From NCBI RefSeq assembly GCF_028823635.1, contig NZ_JAPEHU010000001.1:248001-312000 (forward strand): a DNA stretch of 64,000 bases. The letters are read 5' to 3'. The DNA comes from Demequina sp. B12 (GTDB lineage Bacteria; Actinomycetota; Actinomycetes; Actinomycetales; Demequinaceae). This document shows positions 7,186 to 15,686 of this stretch, piece by piece. Within the stretch, counting starts at the first letter, position 1, and the number at the start of each line of letters is the position of its first letter. The position numbers were made by a program, and so were the translations under genes. The notes beneath the pieces were generated by a model, which was not told the origin of the DNA, searched no databases, and worked only from the letters and a program-made list of their open reading frames with translations.

Positions 7186-9513
7186 TTACGCGGAGCGCAC
7201 AGCCTTGGTGGCGTCCAGCATGTTCTTCAGCGACGCGTTGGTCTCGTCGTAACCGCGGGTCTTCAAACCGCAGTCAGGGTTGACCCACAGCTGCTTGCCG
7301 GGGATCGAGGCCTTAGCGAGCGACAGGAGCTCGGTGACTTCGTCGGTCGAGGGCACGCGGGGCGAGTGAATGTCCCACACACCGGGGCCAATTTGACGCT
7401 CGTAGCCGTGGTCCTTGATCGCGGGCAGCACTTCCATGCGGGAGCGTGCAGCCTCGATCGAGGTGACGTCGGCGTTCAGGCCGTCGATCGCGTCGATCAC
7501 TTCACCGAACTCGGAGTAGCACAGGTGAGTGTGGACCTGAGTGTCGTCCTGCGCGCCGGAGGTGGCCAGGCGGAACGACTTCACGGACCAGTCCAGGTAC
7601 GCGGGCTGGTCGGCCTTCTTCAGGGGCAGCAGTTCGCGCAGTGCGGGCTCGTCGACCTGAATGATGCCAATGCCGGCGTCCTCGAGGTCTTTGATCTCTC
7701 CACGCAGGGCCAGGCCCACCTGGAAGGCGGTGTCGCCCAGGGGCTGGTCGTCACGGACGAACGACCACGCGAGGATCGTGACAGGACCGGTGAGCATGCC
7801 CTTGACGGGCTTGTCGGACAGCGACTGGGCGTACTTGGCCCAGGTCACGGTCATGGCCTCGGAACGTGCCACGTCGCCCCACAGGATCGACGGGCGGGTG
7901 CAACGCGAACCGTACGACTGGACCCAGCCGTTCTTGGTGACGTCGAAGCCCTCGAGGAGCTCAGCGAAGTACTGCACCATGTCGTTGCGCTCGGCCTCAC
8001 CGTGGACCAGGACGTCCAGTCCCAGGTCTTCCTGCAGCTTCACGACGGACGCGATTTCGTCCTTCATGGCCTGCTCGTAGTCCGCGTCGGACAGCTGACC
8101 CTTGGCCCACGCGGCACGTGCCTTGCGGATTTCCGGGGTCTGGGGGAACGAGCCGATGGTGGTGGTGGCAAGTTCCGGCAGGTTGAAGCGGGCGTCCTGC
8201 GCGGCGGCACGCACCGAGTATGCGGTGCGCTCGAAGTCGCCTTCCTTCACTGCGGCCAGAGCGTCGCGCACGTCGGCACGGTTGGTGCCGGGGTGCTCGG
8301 CGCGCGCCTTAAGTGCGGCGCGAGCCTCACCCAGGGCGCCGGCAACAGCCTGGTCGCCCTGGCTCAGCGCGGTCGACAGGGTCACGATCTCGGAGACCTT
8401 CTCGTCTGCGAAGGCGAGCCAGCTCAGGAGTTCCTCACCCAAGTGCTCTTCACCCTGCAGGGTGTGGGGCACGTGGAACAGCGAGGTGGACGATGCGATG
8501 GTGACGTTGGCGCCCAACGCGACCACTTCATCGGCCTTGCGCAGTGCCTCGTCGAGGTCGGTGCGCCAGATGTTGTGGCCGTCGACCACACCAGCGACGA
8601 TCGTGGCGCCCTTGAGGTCCACGCCCTGGGGCACGGAACCGCGCACCAGGTCGATGCCGATGGCGTCCACGGCGGTGTTCTTCAGCACCGGCAGGGCGTC
8701 GTCGAGCGAGTTGTACGGAGCGGCGACGAACAGTGCGGGACGGGACTCCGCGGCGACCAGGGCACGGTAGACCTTGGTGGTGTTCGCGAGAACCTCGGCA
8801 CGGTCGGCGTCGATGTCGGCGACCAGGATCGGCTCGTCGATCTGAACCCACTCCACACCGGCAGCCTTGAACGCAGCCAGGAGCTCGATGTAGACGGGCA
8901 GCAGGTCGTCGAGGCGATCGATGGGCTGGTAGCCCTCGGGGGCCTCGTCCGCGGCCTTCGACAGGTACAGGAACGTCAGGGGGCCGGTGATGACCGGGCG
9001 GGTGACGTAGCCGGCTTCCTTGGCTTCGATGAACTCGTCAACCCAGCGGGTCGAGTTCAGCGAGAACTCGGTGTTGGGGCCGATCTCGGGGACCAGGTAG
9101 TGGTAGTTCGAGTCGAACCACTTGGTCATTTCGAGCGGAGCCTTGTCACCCTGACCGCGGGCGATCGTCGAGTAGCCGGCCAGGTCCACGCCACCGTTAG
9201 CGTCGCGCAGGTCCGCGAAACGGGCGGGGATCGCGCCGAAGGTCACGGCGGCATCGAGCACGTGGTCGTAGAACGAGAAGTTGGACGGGATGGAGCTGTC
9301 CTCGCGGCCCAGGCCCAGCGCGGCGAGGCGGTCGCGGTTGGCGGCACGCAGATCCGCGGCGACCTTTTCCAGGTCCGCCTCGGTGGAGTTGCCCTTCCAG
9401 AACGACTCAAGTGCCCGCTTGAGCTCACGCATTCGGCCGATGCGCGGGTATCCAAGAATGGTGCCACCGGGGAAGGCGGGCGCAGGGGCAGAGGACTGAG
9501 TGAATTCAGACAT
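7186..9513 (-). CDS. metE: Cobalamin-independent methionine synthase
   Basis: A 775-residue enzyme (5-methyltetrahydropteroyltriglutamate-homocysteine S-methyltransferase) of full family length. It makes methionine from homocysteine in the cytoplasm without vitamin B12. The N-terminal half begins ILGYPRIGRMRELKRALE. The C-terminal catalytic half holds TTTIGSFPQTPEIRKAR and the zinc ligands in HTHLCYSEF and NPDCGLKTR. A ribosome binding site, GAGGAA, precedes the start. Upstream there is only room for a short leader of about 80 nt, with a possible -10 TAGACT near 9597-9602, so a cobalamin riboswitch is unlikely. metF, which supplies the methyl donor, lies nearby on the same strand but in a separate unit. 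Confidence 0.97.
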   Translation of the reverse strand: MSEFTQSSAPAPAFPGGTILGYPRIGRMRELKRALESFWKGNSTEADLEKVAADLRAANRDRLAALGLGREDSSIPSNFSFYDHVLDAAVTFGAIPARFADLRDANGGVDLAGYSTIARGQGDKAPLEMTKWFDSNYHYLVPEIGPNTEFSLNSTRWVDEFIEAKEAGYVTRPVITGPLTFLYLSKAADEAPEGYQPIDRLDDLLPVYIELLAAFKAAGVEWVQIDEPILVADIDADRAEVLANTTKVYRALVAAESRPALFVAAPYNSLDDALPVLKNTAVDAIGIDLVRGSVPQGVDLKGATIVAGVVDGHNIWRTDLDEALRKADEVVALGANVTIASSTSLFHVPHTLQGEEHLGEELLSWLAFADEKVSEIVTLSTALSQGDQAVAGALGEARAALKARAEHPGTNRADVRDALAAVKEGDFERTAYSVRAAAQDARFNLPELATTTIGSFPQTPEIRKARAAWAKGQLSDADYEQAMKDEIASVVKLQEDLGLDVLVHGEAERNDMVQYFAELLEGFDVTKNGWVQSYGSRCTRPSILWGDVARSEAMTVTWAKYAQSLSDKPVKGMLTGPVTILAWSFVRDDQPLGDTAFQVGLALRGEIKDLEDAGIGIIQVDEPALRELLPLKKADQPAYLDWSVKSFRLATSGAQDDTQVHTHLCYSEFGEVIDAIDGLNADVTSIEAARSRMEVLPAIKDHGYERQIGPGVWDIHSPRVPSTDEVTELLSLAKASIPGKQLWVNPDCGLKTRGYDETNASLKNMLDATKAVRSA

Positions 9514-9680
9514 GGTTCCTCATTGGAGGTTTGGGGTGCGCGGCGGGCTCGCCATTGCGCTTGGTCGACGCGCGTCTACGCAGCGCCGAGGGGTGCGATT
9601 CGCGAGTCTAGCGTCAGGATGTCCGTTTGGCTACCACAGGTTTGGCAGTTGGGCACCTACCAGCGTGCGAGCATGGGGGC

Positions 9681-10106
9681 ATGGCTGAAGAGATCACGAA
9701 GAAGCAGGTCACTCTGGTGCGCGAGGCGGAGGGTGTCTATGTGGCACGCAACGCGGAAGGCGCCGAGTACCGCTTTGGGTACAACGTCGAGGGTGCGTTG
9801 AGTGCGGTCGACCTGCTGCTGGCGGCGATCGCTGGCTGTTCGGCCACGGATCTGGACATGATGACGTCGCGCCGTGCCGAGCCGGAGCACTTCACCGCGA
9901 CAGTGAACGCCGACAAGGTGGGCGGCTCCACGCCCGCGATCTTGCGCGACATCGATGTGGCGTTTGACGTGGCGTTCCCGGAGGGTGCCGATGGCGACAA
10001 GGCTCGCGCCCGCATTGCCGCAGCCCTGAAGGCTGCTGAGGAGAAGACCTGCACGGTGTCCCGCACCGTGGTGCACGGCGCAGAGGTCACCCTCCGCGAG
10101 GTCTAA
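9681..10106 (+). CDS. OsmC/Ohr family protein
   Basis: A 141-residue protein with the OsmC fold: GVYVARNAEGAEYRFG, then ALSAVDLLLAAIAGCSATDL, where the conserved peroxidatic Cys follows a helix start, and a second Cys in EKTCTVSRTV. Both redox Cys positions are therefore present, which is consistent with thiol-dependent reduction of organic hydroperoxides. It is closer to the general OsmC-like group than to Ohr. The start was placed at the ATG at 9681, just before family similarity begins; earlier in-frame starts would add unrelated residues. It is transcribed divergently from metE. Confidence 0.85.
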   Translation: MAEEITKKQVTLVREAEGVYVARNAEGAEYRFGYNVEGALSAVDLLLAAIAGCSATDLDMMTSRRAEPEHFTATVNADKVGGSTPAILRDIDVAFDVAFPEGADGDKARARIAAALKAAEEKTCTVSRTVVHGAEVTLREV

Positions 10107-10148
10107 CCCCAAGCATCGGCCCGTACCCACCACCGTCCCCCCTTCCGT

Positions 10149-10204
10149 CAAATGGCTCCATTTGGCTGTTATAGCTAGCTAAAACCACCAAATGGAGCCA
10201 TTTG
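10149..10204. repeat. 56-bp palindromic element, copy B
   Basis: Same length as copy A (1611-1666) and identical in the outer 17 bases of both arms (CAAATGGCTCCATTTGG and its complement). The inner part has diverged, with three arm mismatches and the centre CTAG. Flanking CCGT/ACGG extends the stem by four pairs. It lies between the convergent OsmC and metF genes, a position that suits a bidirectional terminator. Confidence 0.8.
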
Positions 10205-10236
10205 ACGGGGAGAGTTGCGCGGGGTGACGGGGAGAG

Positions 10237-11130
10237 TTACGCGGGGTGATCGCGCAGCGGCAACTCCCGCACCAAGTCCAACGCAGCCTCATGCTTGTTG
10301 AACGTGATGACATGGATCCCCGGTGCACCGGCATCCAGCAGTCCACATGACAGGCGCGCGGCGTGCGCGACACCTGCGGCGCGTGCGGCGGCGTTGTCTT
10401 CCGCAGCTTCCAAGTCCGCGATGATCTCCACCGGGGTAGCGACGCCAGTGATCTGTGCGGCGCGGTGCGCACGCTGCACGGTCGCCAGCGGCATCACCTC
10501 CGGGATGATCGGAATGGTGATGCCCTCCGCAACGGCGTCCTCAACGAGCGATGTGTACTGCGCGATGTCGTAGAAAACCTGAGTGATCGCGAAGTCTGCG
10601 CCCGCGTCCTGCTTGGACCGCAACACTTCGAGACCCTGGTCACGCCATTGAGGCATGACGTGCTGGGCGGGAAAGGCCGCGACACCGATGGACAGGTTGT
10701 CGATGCCGTGCGCGCCAGCAACCTCACGCAGCAAGGTGACGAGCTCGTAGGCGTAACGCAGGCCGTCAGGATGGGGATGCCAGTTGGCTTGGCCAGCAGG
10801 CGGGTCGCCGCGCAGGGCAAGGAAGTCGAGCACGCCTTCTTCGAGGTACTCCTCGATGACCTGGATCACTTCTGCGCGGGACTGGTCCACGCAGGTGAGG
10901 TGCGCCAGCGGCGGGATGGTGTGGGACTCGGCGAGCTTCTGCACCACGCCGCGGGAGGTGTCGCGGGTCGCTCCGGCAGCGCCGTAGGTGATGGAGATGA
11001 AGTCAGGATCCGTGTCTGCGAGCGTGCGCATGGTTGCTTCGAGGGTCGACTCGGCCGCAGGCGTGCGGGGAGGGAACAGCTCGTAGCTAAGAGTGGGCTT
11101 GTGCGCACTCAGGAGTTCACGGATCGTCAT
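10237..11130 (-). CDS. metF: Methylenetetrahydrofolate reductase
   Basis: A 297-residue flavoenzyme that reduces 5,10-methylenetetrahydrofolate to 5-methyltetrahydrofolate, the methyl donor used by MetE. Family motifs are SYELFPPRTPAAE at the N-terminus, FISITYGAAGATRD, HLTCVDQSRAEV, FLALRGDPPAG and DFAITQVFYD. The start was set at the ATG at 11130 (MTIRELLSAHKPT), where similarity begins. A TATTGT box ten bases upstream would give a nearly leaderless mRNA. Its 3' end faces the OsmC gene across the palindromic element. Confidence 0.95.
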   Translation of the reverse strand: MTIRELLSAHKPTLSYELFPPRTPAAESTLEATMRTLADTDPDFISITYGAAGATRDTSRGVVQKLAESHTIPPLAHLTCVDQSRAEVIQVIEEYLEEGVLDFLALRGDPPAGQANWHPHPDGLRYAYELVTLLREVAGAHGIDNLSIGVAAFPAQHVMPQWRDQGLEVLRSKQDAGADFAITQVFYDIAQYTSLVEDAVAEGITIPIIPEVMPLATVQRAHRAAQITGVATPVEIIADLEAAEDNAAARAAGVAHAARLSCGLLDAGAPGIHVITFNKHEAALDLVRELPLRDHPA

Positions 11131-11276
11131 AGCGGTCGCCACAATAGCGGACAAGTGGTCGGGTTCGGGAGGGCCGATGCGCAACTTCCTTCCCCAGGAC
11201 GCTCTCGCCTCGCATGCCTTCCACCAGGTGCGGCGCCAGATGGTGCCATGTCACTGGGCTCGCGCACACTGGAGCC

Positions 11277-11852
11277 ATGATCACCGAAACAAACGACCTA
11301 GTGCGGTGCTTTGGTGCGGGAGACGACCTGTACGAGCGCTATCACGATCACGAATGGGGCCACCAGGTTCACGGGGAGGCGGAACTGTTTGAACGACTCA
11401 CGCTAGAAGGGTTTCAGTCTGGCTTGTCCTGGCTGACGATCCTGCGCAAGCGGGAGGGATTCCGGGCGGCCTTCGCGAACTTTGACCCCACGACAGTCGC
11501 AGGCTTCACGGATGCCGACGTCGAGCGCCTCATGAACGATGCCGCCATTGTGCGCAACCGCCGCAAGATTGAAGCCGCGATCACGAACGCCCGCGCGCTG
11601 GTTGAGCTTCACCGCAACGGCGAAACCCTCGACAAGGTGATCTGGTCGCACACTCCCGGCCCCCGTCCCGGACCACCGGCGGACTGGACAGAGGTGCCAG
11701 CCTCAACCGAGGAGTCCAAGGCCCTCGCCAAGGAACTCAAACGCCGAGGGTTCGCGTTCGTGGGCCCCACCACCATGTACGCGTTGATGCAGGCAATCGG
11801 CATGGTTGACGACCACATTGCTGGATGCGTCGCAGCACGCAGCGACGCCTAG
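11277..11852 (+). CDS. tag: DNA-3-methyladenine glycosylase I
   Basis: A 191-residue base-excision repair enzyme that removes 3-methyladenine from alkylated DNA. The N-terminus has RCFGAGDDLYERYHDHEWG and the body has LTLEGFQSGLSWLTILRKR. The Tag zinc ligands appear conserved: Cys and His near the N-terminus and HIAGC near the C-terminus. The common CPW variant at the first Cys is CF here. The ATG at 11277 is preceded six bases upstream by CACACT, a weak -10, so it may be leaderless. It faces mutT, another DNA-damage gene, tail to tail. Confidence 0.93.
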   Translation: MITETNDLVRCFGAGDDLYERYHDHEWGHQVHGEAELFERLTLEGFQSGLSWLTILRKREGFRAAFANFDPTTVAGFTDADVERLMNDAAIVRNRRKIEAAITNARALVELHRNGETLDKVIWSHTPGPRPGPPADWTEVPASTEESKALAKELKRRGFAFVGPTTMYALMQAIGMVDDHIAGCVAARSDA

Positions 11853-11886
11853 GAGTGCCGCTGAGCGGGGGCCGATGCCGTGAGGT

Positions 11887-12399
11887 CTAGCAATACGCCT
11901 TGCGGTGGCGTTCGCGTGCGTCCTCCAGGAGCGCCTCGACGATGCGCTTGTCAGCGGGCAGCCACGCCACGTCACGCCACCCACCGGGCTCAAGCGTGCG
12001 CAGCAAGTCGTGGTCTTCCAAAGGCCGGGGCTCCACGAGCGCACCATCCGCGCCCGGCATGATGGTCGCCCACCACACGCGCATCACCAGACGGTCCACG
12101 TCTGCGTCACCGGGACGAAGCATCCACACCGGCTCATCGCCACACTGGTCCTCGACCCCGCGACCGTCATCCGGTCCTACGAGTTCGTCGCCAATCTCGA
12201 TCTCGACGCCCAGTTCCTCGCGCAGTTCACGACGCAAAGCCTGCTCGGGGCTCTCCCCCCGCTCCACTTTGCCGCCGGGGAACTCCCACAGTCCCGCCAG
12301 CGCAGACGGGGCAGTTCGCCGCGCCGCAAGAAGTGTCCGCGGGGCCCCAAGATCATCCGTAATAGCCGCTGCCACTACGAGCCGCGTCGACACACCCAC
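11887..12399 (-). CDS. mutT: MutT-type Nudix hydrolase (8-oxo-dGTP diphosphatase)
   Basis: A 170-residue Nudix protein. The Nudix box is complete, running from GGKVERGESPEQALRRELR through EELGVE at about residues 42-66, and it binds the Mg2+ that drives diphosphate hydrolysis. The preceding LLAARRTAPSALAGLWEFP is typical of MutT enzymes that sanitise oxidised dGTP. The GTG start lies 8 bp after the gcvH stop, so it is probably the last gene of a gcvT-gcvH-mutT operon. Confidence 0.88.
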   Translation of the reverse strand: MGVSTRLVVAAAITDDLGAPRTLLAARRTAPSALAGLWEFPGGKVERGESPEQALRRELREELGVEIEIGDELVGPDDGRGVEDQCGDEPVWMLRPGDADVDRLVMRVWWATIMPGADGALVEPRPLEDHDLLRTLEPGGWRDVAWLPADKRIVEALLEDARERHRKAYC

Positions 12400-12407
12400 C
12401 GCGAGAC

Positions 12408-12791
12408 CTACTCAGTCTTGTCCGCGTACTCGTCCGGATCCATCAAGTCCTGCGCGGACTCGCTGAGCTCGACCTTGAAGATCCAGCCCTCGCCATACAC
12501 GTCAGAGTTGATGAGGTCTGGAGCGTTCTCCAACTGCGGGTTAACCTCCGTCACAGCGCCAGTCACCGGCGAATACAGCTCGGAGACAGCCTTCGTGGAC
12601 TCAAGTTCACCGCACACGTCCCCGGCCTTGACCTCGTCACCTACGGAAGGTGCCTCGACATAGACCACATCACCCAGAGCATCGGCCGCATAATCCGTGA
12701 TGCCCACCGTGACTACGGAGCCAGGAGATACGTCGCCACGCACCCACTCGTGCTCCTCCGAGTACAGCAAGTTGTCAGGAATCTCCGCCAT
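12408..12791 (-). CDS. gcvH: Glycine cleavage system H protein
   Basis: A 127-residue lipoyl carrier that shuttles the aminomethyl group between GcvP, GcvT and the dihydrolipoyl dehydrogenase. The lipoylated Lys is in the canonical ELESTKAVSE. The N-terminal LLYSEEHEWVR is diagnostic. The ATG at 12791 is preceded by AAAGGTGG at the right distance; a GTG three codons upstream falls inside that site and is unlikely to be used. It lies 42 bp downstream of gcvT in the same operon. Confidence 0.96.
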   Translation of the reverse strand: MAEIPDNLLYSEEHEWVRGDVSPGSVVTVGITDYAADALGDVVYVEAPSVGDEVKAGDVCGELESTKAVSELYSPVTGAVTEVNPQLENAPDLINSDVYGEGWIFKVELSESAQDLMDPDEYADKTE

Positions 12792-12833
12792 TGGTGCCAC
12801 CTTTCGACGCTGGAGGAACTCTCACCTTTGAGG

Positions 12834-13967
12834 CTACGCGCCCCGTCGGTAGAACGGTAGCGCGATTACGCGCATGGGTTCACGCCTGCCACGCACATCG
12901 GCCGCTAGCTCCGTGCCCGGCTCCGCGTGAGAACGCGCCACATACGCCATGGCCACGGGCTTCCCCAGCGTTGGCGACGGCAGTCCTGACGTCACCACGC
13001 CCACCGTCGCACCATCTGCGTCGACCACGGTGTACCCCGCACGAGCAGCACGTCGGCCCTCACCCACCAGGCCTACCAAGACCTCGGCGGTCCCGGACCC
13101 CTTCACAGCGGCCAACGTGTCGCGGCCCACAAAGTCGCCACGTTCCGGACCGTCTGCCCGGCCAAAGTTCACGACCCGGCCCAAGCCCGCCTCGAAGGGA
13201 CTACGGTCACGCGACAGCTCATTGCCGTACAGCGGCATGCCCGCTTCCAAACGCAACGAGTCGCGTGACGCCAGCCCACACGGCACCAGGCCGGCATCCG
13301 CGCCATGCGCCACCGCAAGGTCCCACACATCTGCCGCGAGGTCAGCGGGCACGAACAGCTCGAAACCGTCTTCCCCGGTGTATCCCGTACGGGCGACAAA
13401 GGCATGCATCCCACCGTGCAACAGGACGTTCGCGGCCGTGTAGTACTTGAGCGCGGGCGGATCTTCAGCACCGATCTCACACATCGCCGTCACAATGTCG
13501 ACAGCGCGGGGACCTTGCACCGCAATCAGTGCAATAGCAGCGGTTTCGTCTGCAACCTCAGCATCGAAACCCCCCGCCGCAATGCGGGCCCGCAACTCTT
13601 CTACGACCGTCTCGCGGTTGGAGGCGTTGGCGACCACCATGAAGTGTTCCCAGTCGCGGCGGTACACCACCAGGTCATCGAGGACTCCACCCTGAGGTGT
13701 GCAGATCATCGTGTACTTCGCGGCCCACAGCTTCATGCGGCTCATGTGCCCCACGAGCGCATAGTCCAGGGCCGCTGCAGCGTCAGGACCGGTGACCATC
13801 AGCTCGCCCATGTGGGACAAGTCAAAGAGCCCCGCCGCCGTGCGCACAGCGTGGTGTTCAGCCACATCAGAGGTGTACCGCAACGGCATCTGCCATCCGG
13901 CAAAGTCGACGATCGTGGCACCTAGTTCACGGTGCTTGTCCAGCAGGGGCGTGCTCAGTTCGCTCAC
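12834..13967 (-). CDS. gcvT: Glycine cleavage system T protein (aminomethyltransferase)
   Basis: A 377-residue folate-dependent enzyme that takes the aminomethyl group from GcvH and releases ammonia and methylene-tetrahydrofolate. Motifs include [37 protein letters not shown] and [12 protein letters not shown]. The GTG start is preceded by TAGGTT six bases upstream (13974-13979), so the mRNA is probably leaderless. It heads gcvT-gcvH-mutT. The partner gcvP is 16 kb away on the same strand, beyond the kinase operon. Confidence 0.96.
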   Translation of the reverse strand: MSELSTPLLDKHRELGATIVDFAGWQMPLRYTSDVAEHHAVRTAAGLFDLSHMGELMVTGPDAAAALDYALVGHMSRMKLWAAKYTMICTPQGGVLDDLVVYRRDWEHFMVVANASNRETVVEELRARIAAGGFDAEVADETAAIALIAVQGPRAVDIVTAMCEIGAEDPPALKYYTAANVLLHGGMHAFVARTGYTGEDGFELFVPADLAADVWDLAVAHGADAGLVPCGLASRDSLRLEAGMPLYGNELSRDRSPFEAGLGRVVNFGRADGPERGDFVGRDTLAAVKGSGTAEVLVGLVGEGRRAARAGYTVVDADGATVGVVTSGLPSPTLGKPVAMAYVARSHAEPGTELAADVRGRREPMRVIALPFYRRGA

Positions 13968-13979
13968 GGCACCAACCTA
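13968..13979 (-). promoter_or_regulatory. Leaderless-type -10 box for gcvT
   Basis: TAGGTT on the minus strand (13974-13979) is followed by six bases and the GTG start. Only 37 bp separate gcvT from the preceding gene, which leaves no room for a glycine riboswitch. Confidence 0.45.
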
Positions 13980-14004
13980 CGCGACGTGTCGCGGATTCTC
14001 GTGC

Positions 14005-14865
14005 CTACCCGCCGACGCCGGCTACCGCAATCACGATCACGATGCCCGCCGTCATCACCACTGCGGTGACCGCTGCGACGACCGCCACGATGAGGGTGCG
14101 TTTGCGACGCTGCGCGACCCGGCGACGGGCGGCCTCTTCTGGGGAGGACACCACATCCGCGGCGCCCGGTCCGGCTGCACCCGGGGCGCCCGCCTGAGAG
14201 CCAAACCCTGCCGGGAGTGCGCTCGACACGGCGGGAGCCTGTCGGGCCTGGTAAGGAGCCTCTTTGTCGCCTGGGGCGACGCTCGGTGCTGCGACGGTGT
14301 TTGCCGTTGGCAGCGAGTAGCCGGGCGGGAGCGCCGAGCGGGTCCGTGGGGAGCGAGTGGGGCGGGGATGGACCGGCGCCGTCGGGGTGGAATCGGGCCG
14401 GGGCGGCGCACTCGCCGGAGGCAACGCCGAGGTTCCAAGTGCGCGGCGAGACGACATGACCGTGGAGTCATCGTTGTCGCTGGGCGCGACCGGAGTGGCG
14501 CTTGCGCGGCGAGACGACATGACGGTCGAGTCGTCGTCTGCCTGCAGACGCGAACTGCGGCGGGCAGACATCACTGTGTGGTCGTTGTCCGCATCATCCT
14601 GGGAGCCGGGTGCGGGAGTGCCGGTGGCAGCAGCACGCCGCGTCGACATGACCGTGTGGTCGTCGTCCTGCGCGCCAGCAGCACGCCTGGTCGACATGAC
14701 TGTGTGGTCGTCGTCCTGCGCGCCAGCGGCACGCCTGGTGGAGATCACGGTCGCATCGTCCAGGTCGGGGTTGTGGTGCTCGTGAGCCGTCCGGCGCGTG
14801 GACATCACCGTGTGGTCGTCGTCGAGGTGGTCGTCGTCGAGGTGCTCGTCAGGGGTCGATGTCAT
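14005..14865 (-). CDS. Tail-anchored protein with seven DDDxTVMSxRR repeats
   Basis: A 286-residue protein of no family I recognise. Residues 10-141 carry seven copies of an acidic-x-T-V-(M/I)-S-x-R-R motif, with Thr at 19, 39, 55, 71, 97, 114 and 135. Repeats 3 and 4 lie in an almost exact 48-bp tandem duplication (about 14642-14737). A Pro/Ala-rich linker follows, then a basic stretch ([10 protein letters not shown]) and one hydrophobic helix at about 256-286, which places the repeats in the cytoplasm. The ATG overlaps the PP2C stop by 4 bp. Acidic residues before Thr and hydrophobic ones after it resemble actinobacterial Ser/Thr kinase sites, so this may be a multi-site phospho-acceptor. 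That function is inference. Confidence 0.8.
   Translation of the reverse strand: MTSTPDEHLDDDHLDDDHTVMSTRRTAHEHHNPDLDDATVISTRRAAGAQDDDHTVMSTRRAAGAQDDDHTVMSTRRAAATGTPAPGSQDDADNDHTVMSARRSSRLQADDDSTVMSSRRASATPVAPSDNDDSTVMSSRRALGTSALPPASAPPRPDSTPTAPVHPRPTRSPRTRSALPPGYSLPTANTVAAPSVAPGDKEAPYQARQAPAVSSALPAGFGSQAGAPGAAGPGAADVVSSPEEAARRRVAQRRKRTLIVAVVAAVTAVVMTAGIVIVIAVAGVGG
14642..14737 (-). repeat. Two 48-bp tandem repeats inside the repeat-protein gene
   Basis: Two nearly identical 48-bp units, differing at about two positions, each encode 16 residues containing [16 protein letters not shown]. Near identity at the DNA level suggests recent expansion by slippage or unequal exchange, while the other five protein repeats have diverged. 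Confidence 0.75.
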
Positions 14866-15686
14866 CGGTCCACCTGCCGACGAGAACTCGCGACCGTGTC
14901 GTCGTCTTCCCACTGCTCACCGAACAGGGTCCAGGGGCTGACGTCCACACCGGGTGGCGTGACGGCGGTCAGGACGTCGGCGACCACCACGGTGACGTTG
15001 TCGTTCGTGGTGAGCGCTAGCGCCGTGTCCACCAGTCGGCTGGCGGCTTCCTGTGGCGTTCCCGCGTATGCGGCAGTGAGGCCGATGCGGCGGTCGTCCA
15101 CGACCTTGGTGAGGCCGTCGCTCGCGATCACCAGGCGGGCTCCGGGGCTGACAGGAACGAGCCACGAGTCAAAGTCCGGAAGGCCGTCCCCGATGGCGCG
15201 GGTGACGATGTTGCGGTCTGGGTGGCGTTCCGCTTCGGCCGCGGTGATGCGGCCCGCATCGACGAGGTCTTGAACGTGGGAATGGTCGCGAGTGACCTGG
15301 TAGGCAACGTCACCGTCGATCACGTAGGTCCGCGAGTCGCCCACGTTGATGACCATCCACCAGGGTGCGCCAGCGTGCTCGACGGCGATGGCGCCGGTCA
15401 CGGTAGTCCCGGACTCGCCGCCCACGGAACGTGAGACTTCCAGCACCGCCGCTTGGGACTTCACCACAGCATCGGCTACCTGCTCCGGGCTCACGGTGGG
15501 GAGGTCTGCCAGTTCAGAAAACACGTCGATCACGGCAGCGGAGGCCGCAGCGCCGGCGTGATGACCGCCCATGCCGTCAGCGACGATGTGGACGGCGCCT
15601 CGGGACAAGAAGGCGTCCTCGTTGCGGGCGCGTGGACCTTGGTCGGTGGCCCCCGCCCCAGCCGACCACGGTGCCGCCTGGGTCAT
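14862..15686 (-). CDS. PP2C-family protein phosphatase
   Basis: A 274-residue PPM/PP2C Ser/Thr phosphatase. The metal-binding motifs are [31 protein letters not shown] and SDGLTKVV, with Asp residues in place for two Mn2+/Mg2+ ions. There is no transmembrane helix, unlike the second PP2C at 52-53 kb. The last 16 residues carry one copy of the repeat found in the next gene ([10 protein letters not shown]). The start overlaps the FHA gene stop by 4 bp. PP2C enzymes in this cluster type are expected to reverse the action of the operon kinase. Confidence 0.92.
   Translation of the reverse strand: MTQAAPWSAGAGATDQGPRARNEDAFLSRGAVHIVADGMGGHHAGAAASAAVIDVFSELADLPTVSPEQVADAVVKSQAAVLEVSRSVGGESGTTVTGAIAVEHAGAPWWMVINVGDSRTYVIDGDVAYQVTRDHSHVQDLVDAGRITAAEAERHPDRNIVTRAIGDGLPDFDSWLVPVSPGARLVIASDGLTKVVDDRRIGLTAAYAGTPQEAASRLVDTALALTTNDNVTVVVADVLTAVTPPGVDVSPWTLFGEQWEDDDTVASSRRQVDR

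Noticed and set aside
9514-9640. Cobalamin or SAM riboswitch before metE
   Set aside because: The leader predicted from the -10 box is about 80 nt, too short for a cobalamin riboswitch, and no conserved aptamer motif was found.
7366-9801. An 811-codon open frame on the plus strand, antisense to metE
   Set aside because: It is the mirror of a well-conserved gene in high-GC DNA. Its translation has no recognisable domain, whereas metE matches over its full length.
13968-14004. Glycine riboswitch before gcvT
   Set aside because: Only 37 bp separate gcvT from the upstream gene and a leaderless -10 box fills this space.
14641-14760. CRISPR-like repeats
   Set aside because: The 48-bp repeats are in frame, code for protein repeats and have no spacers.
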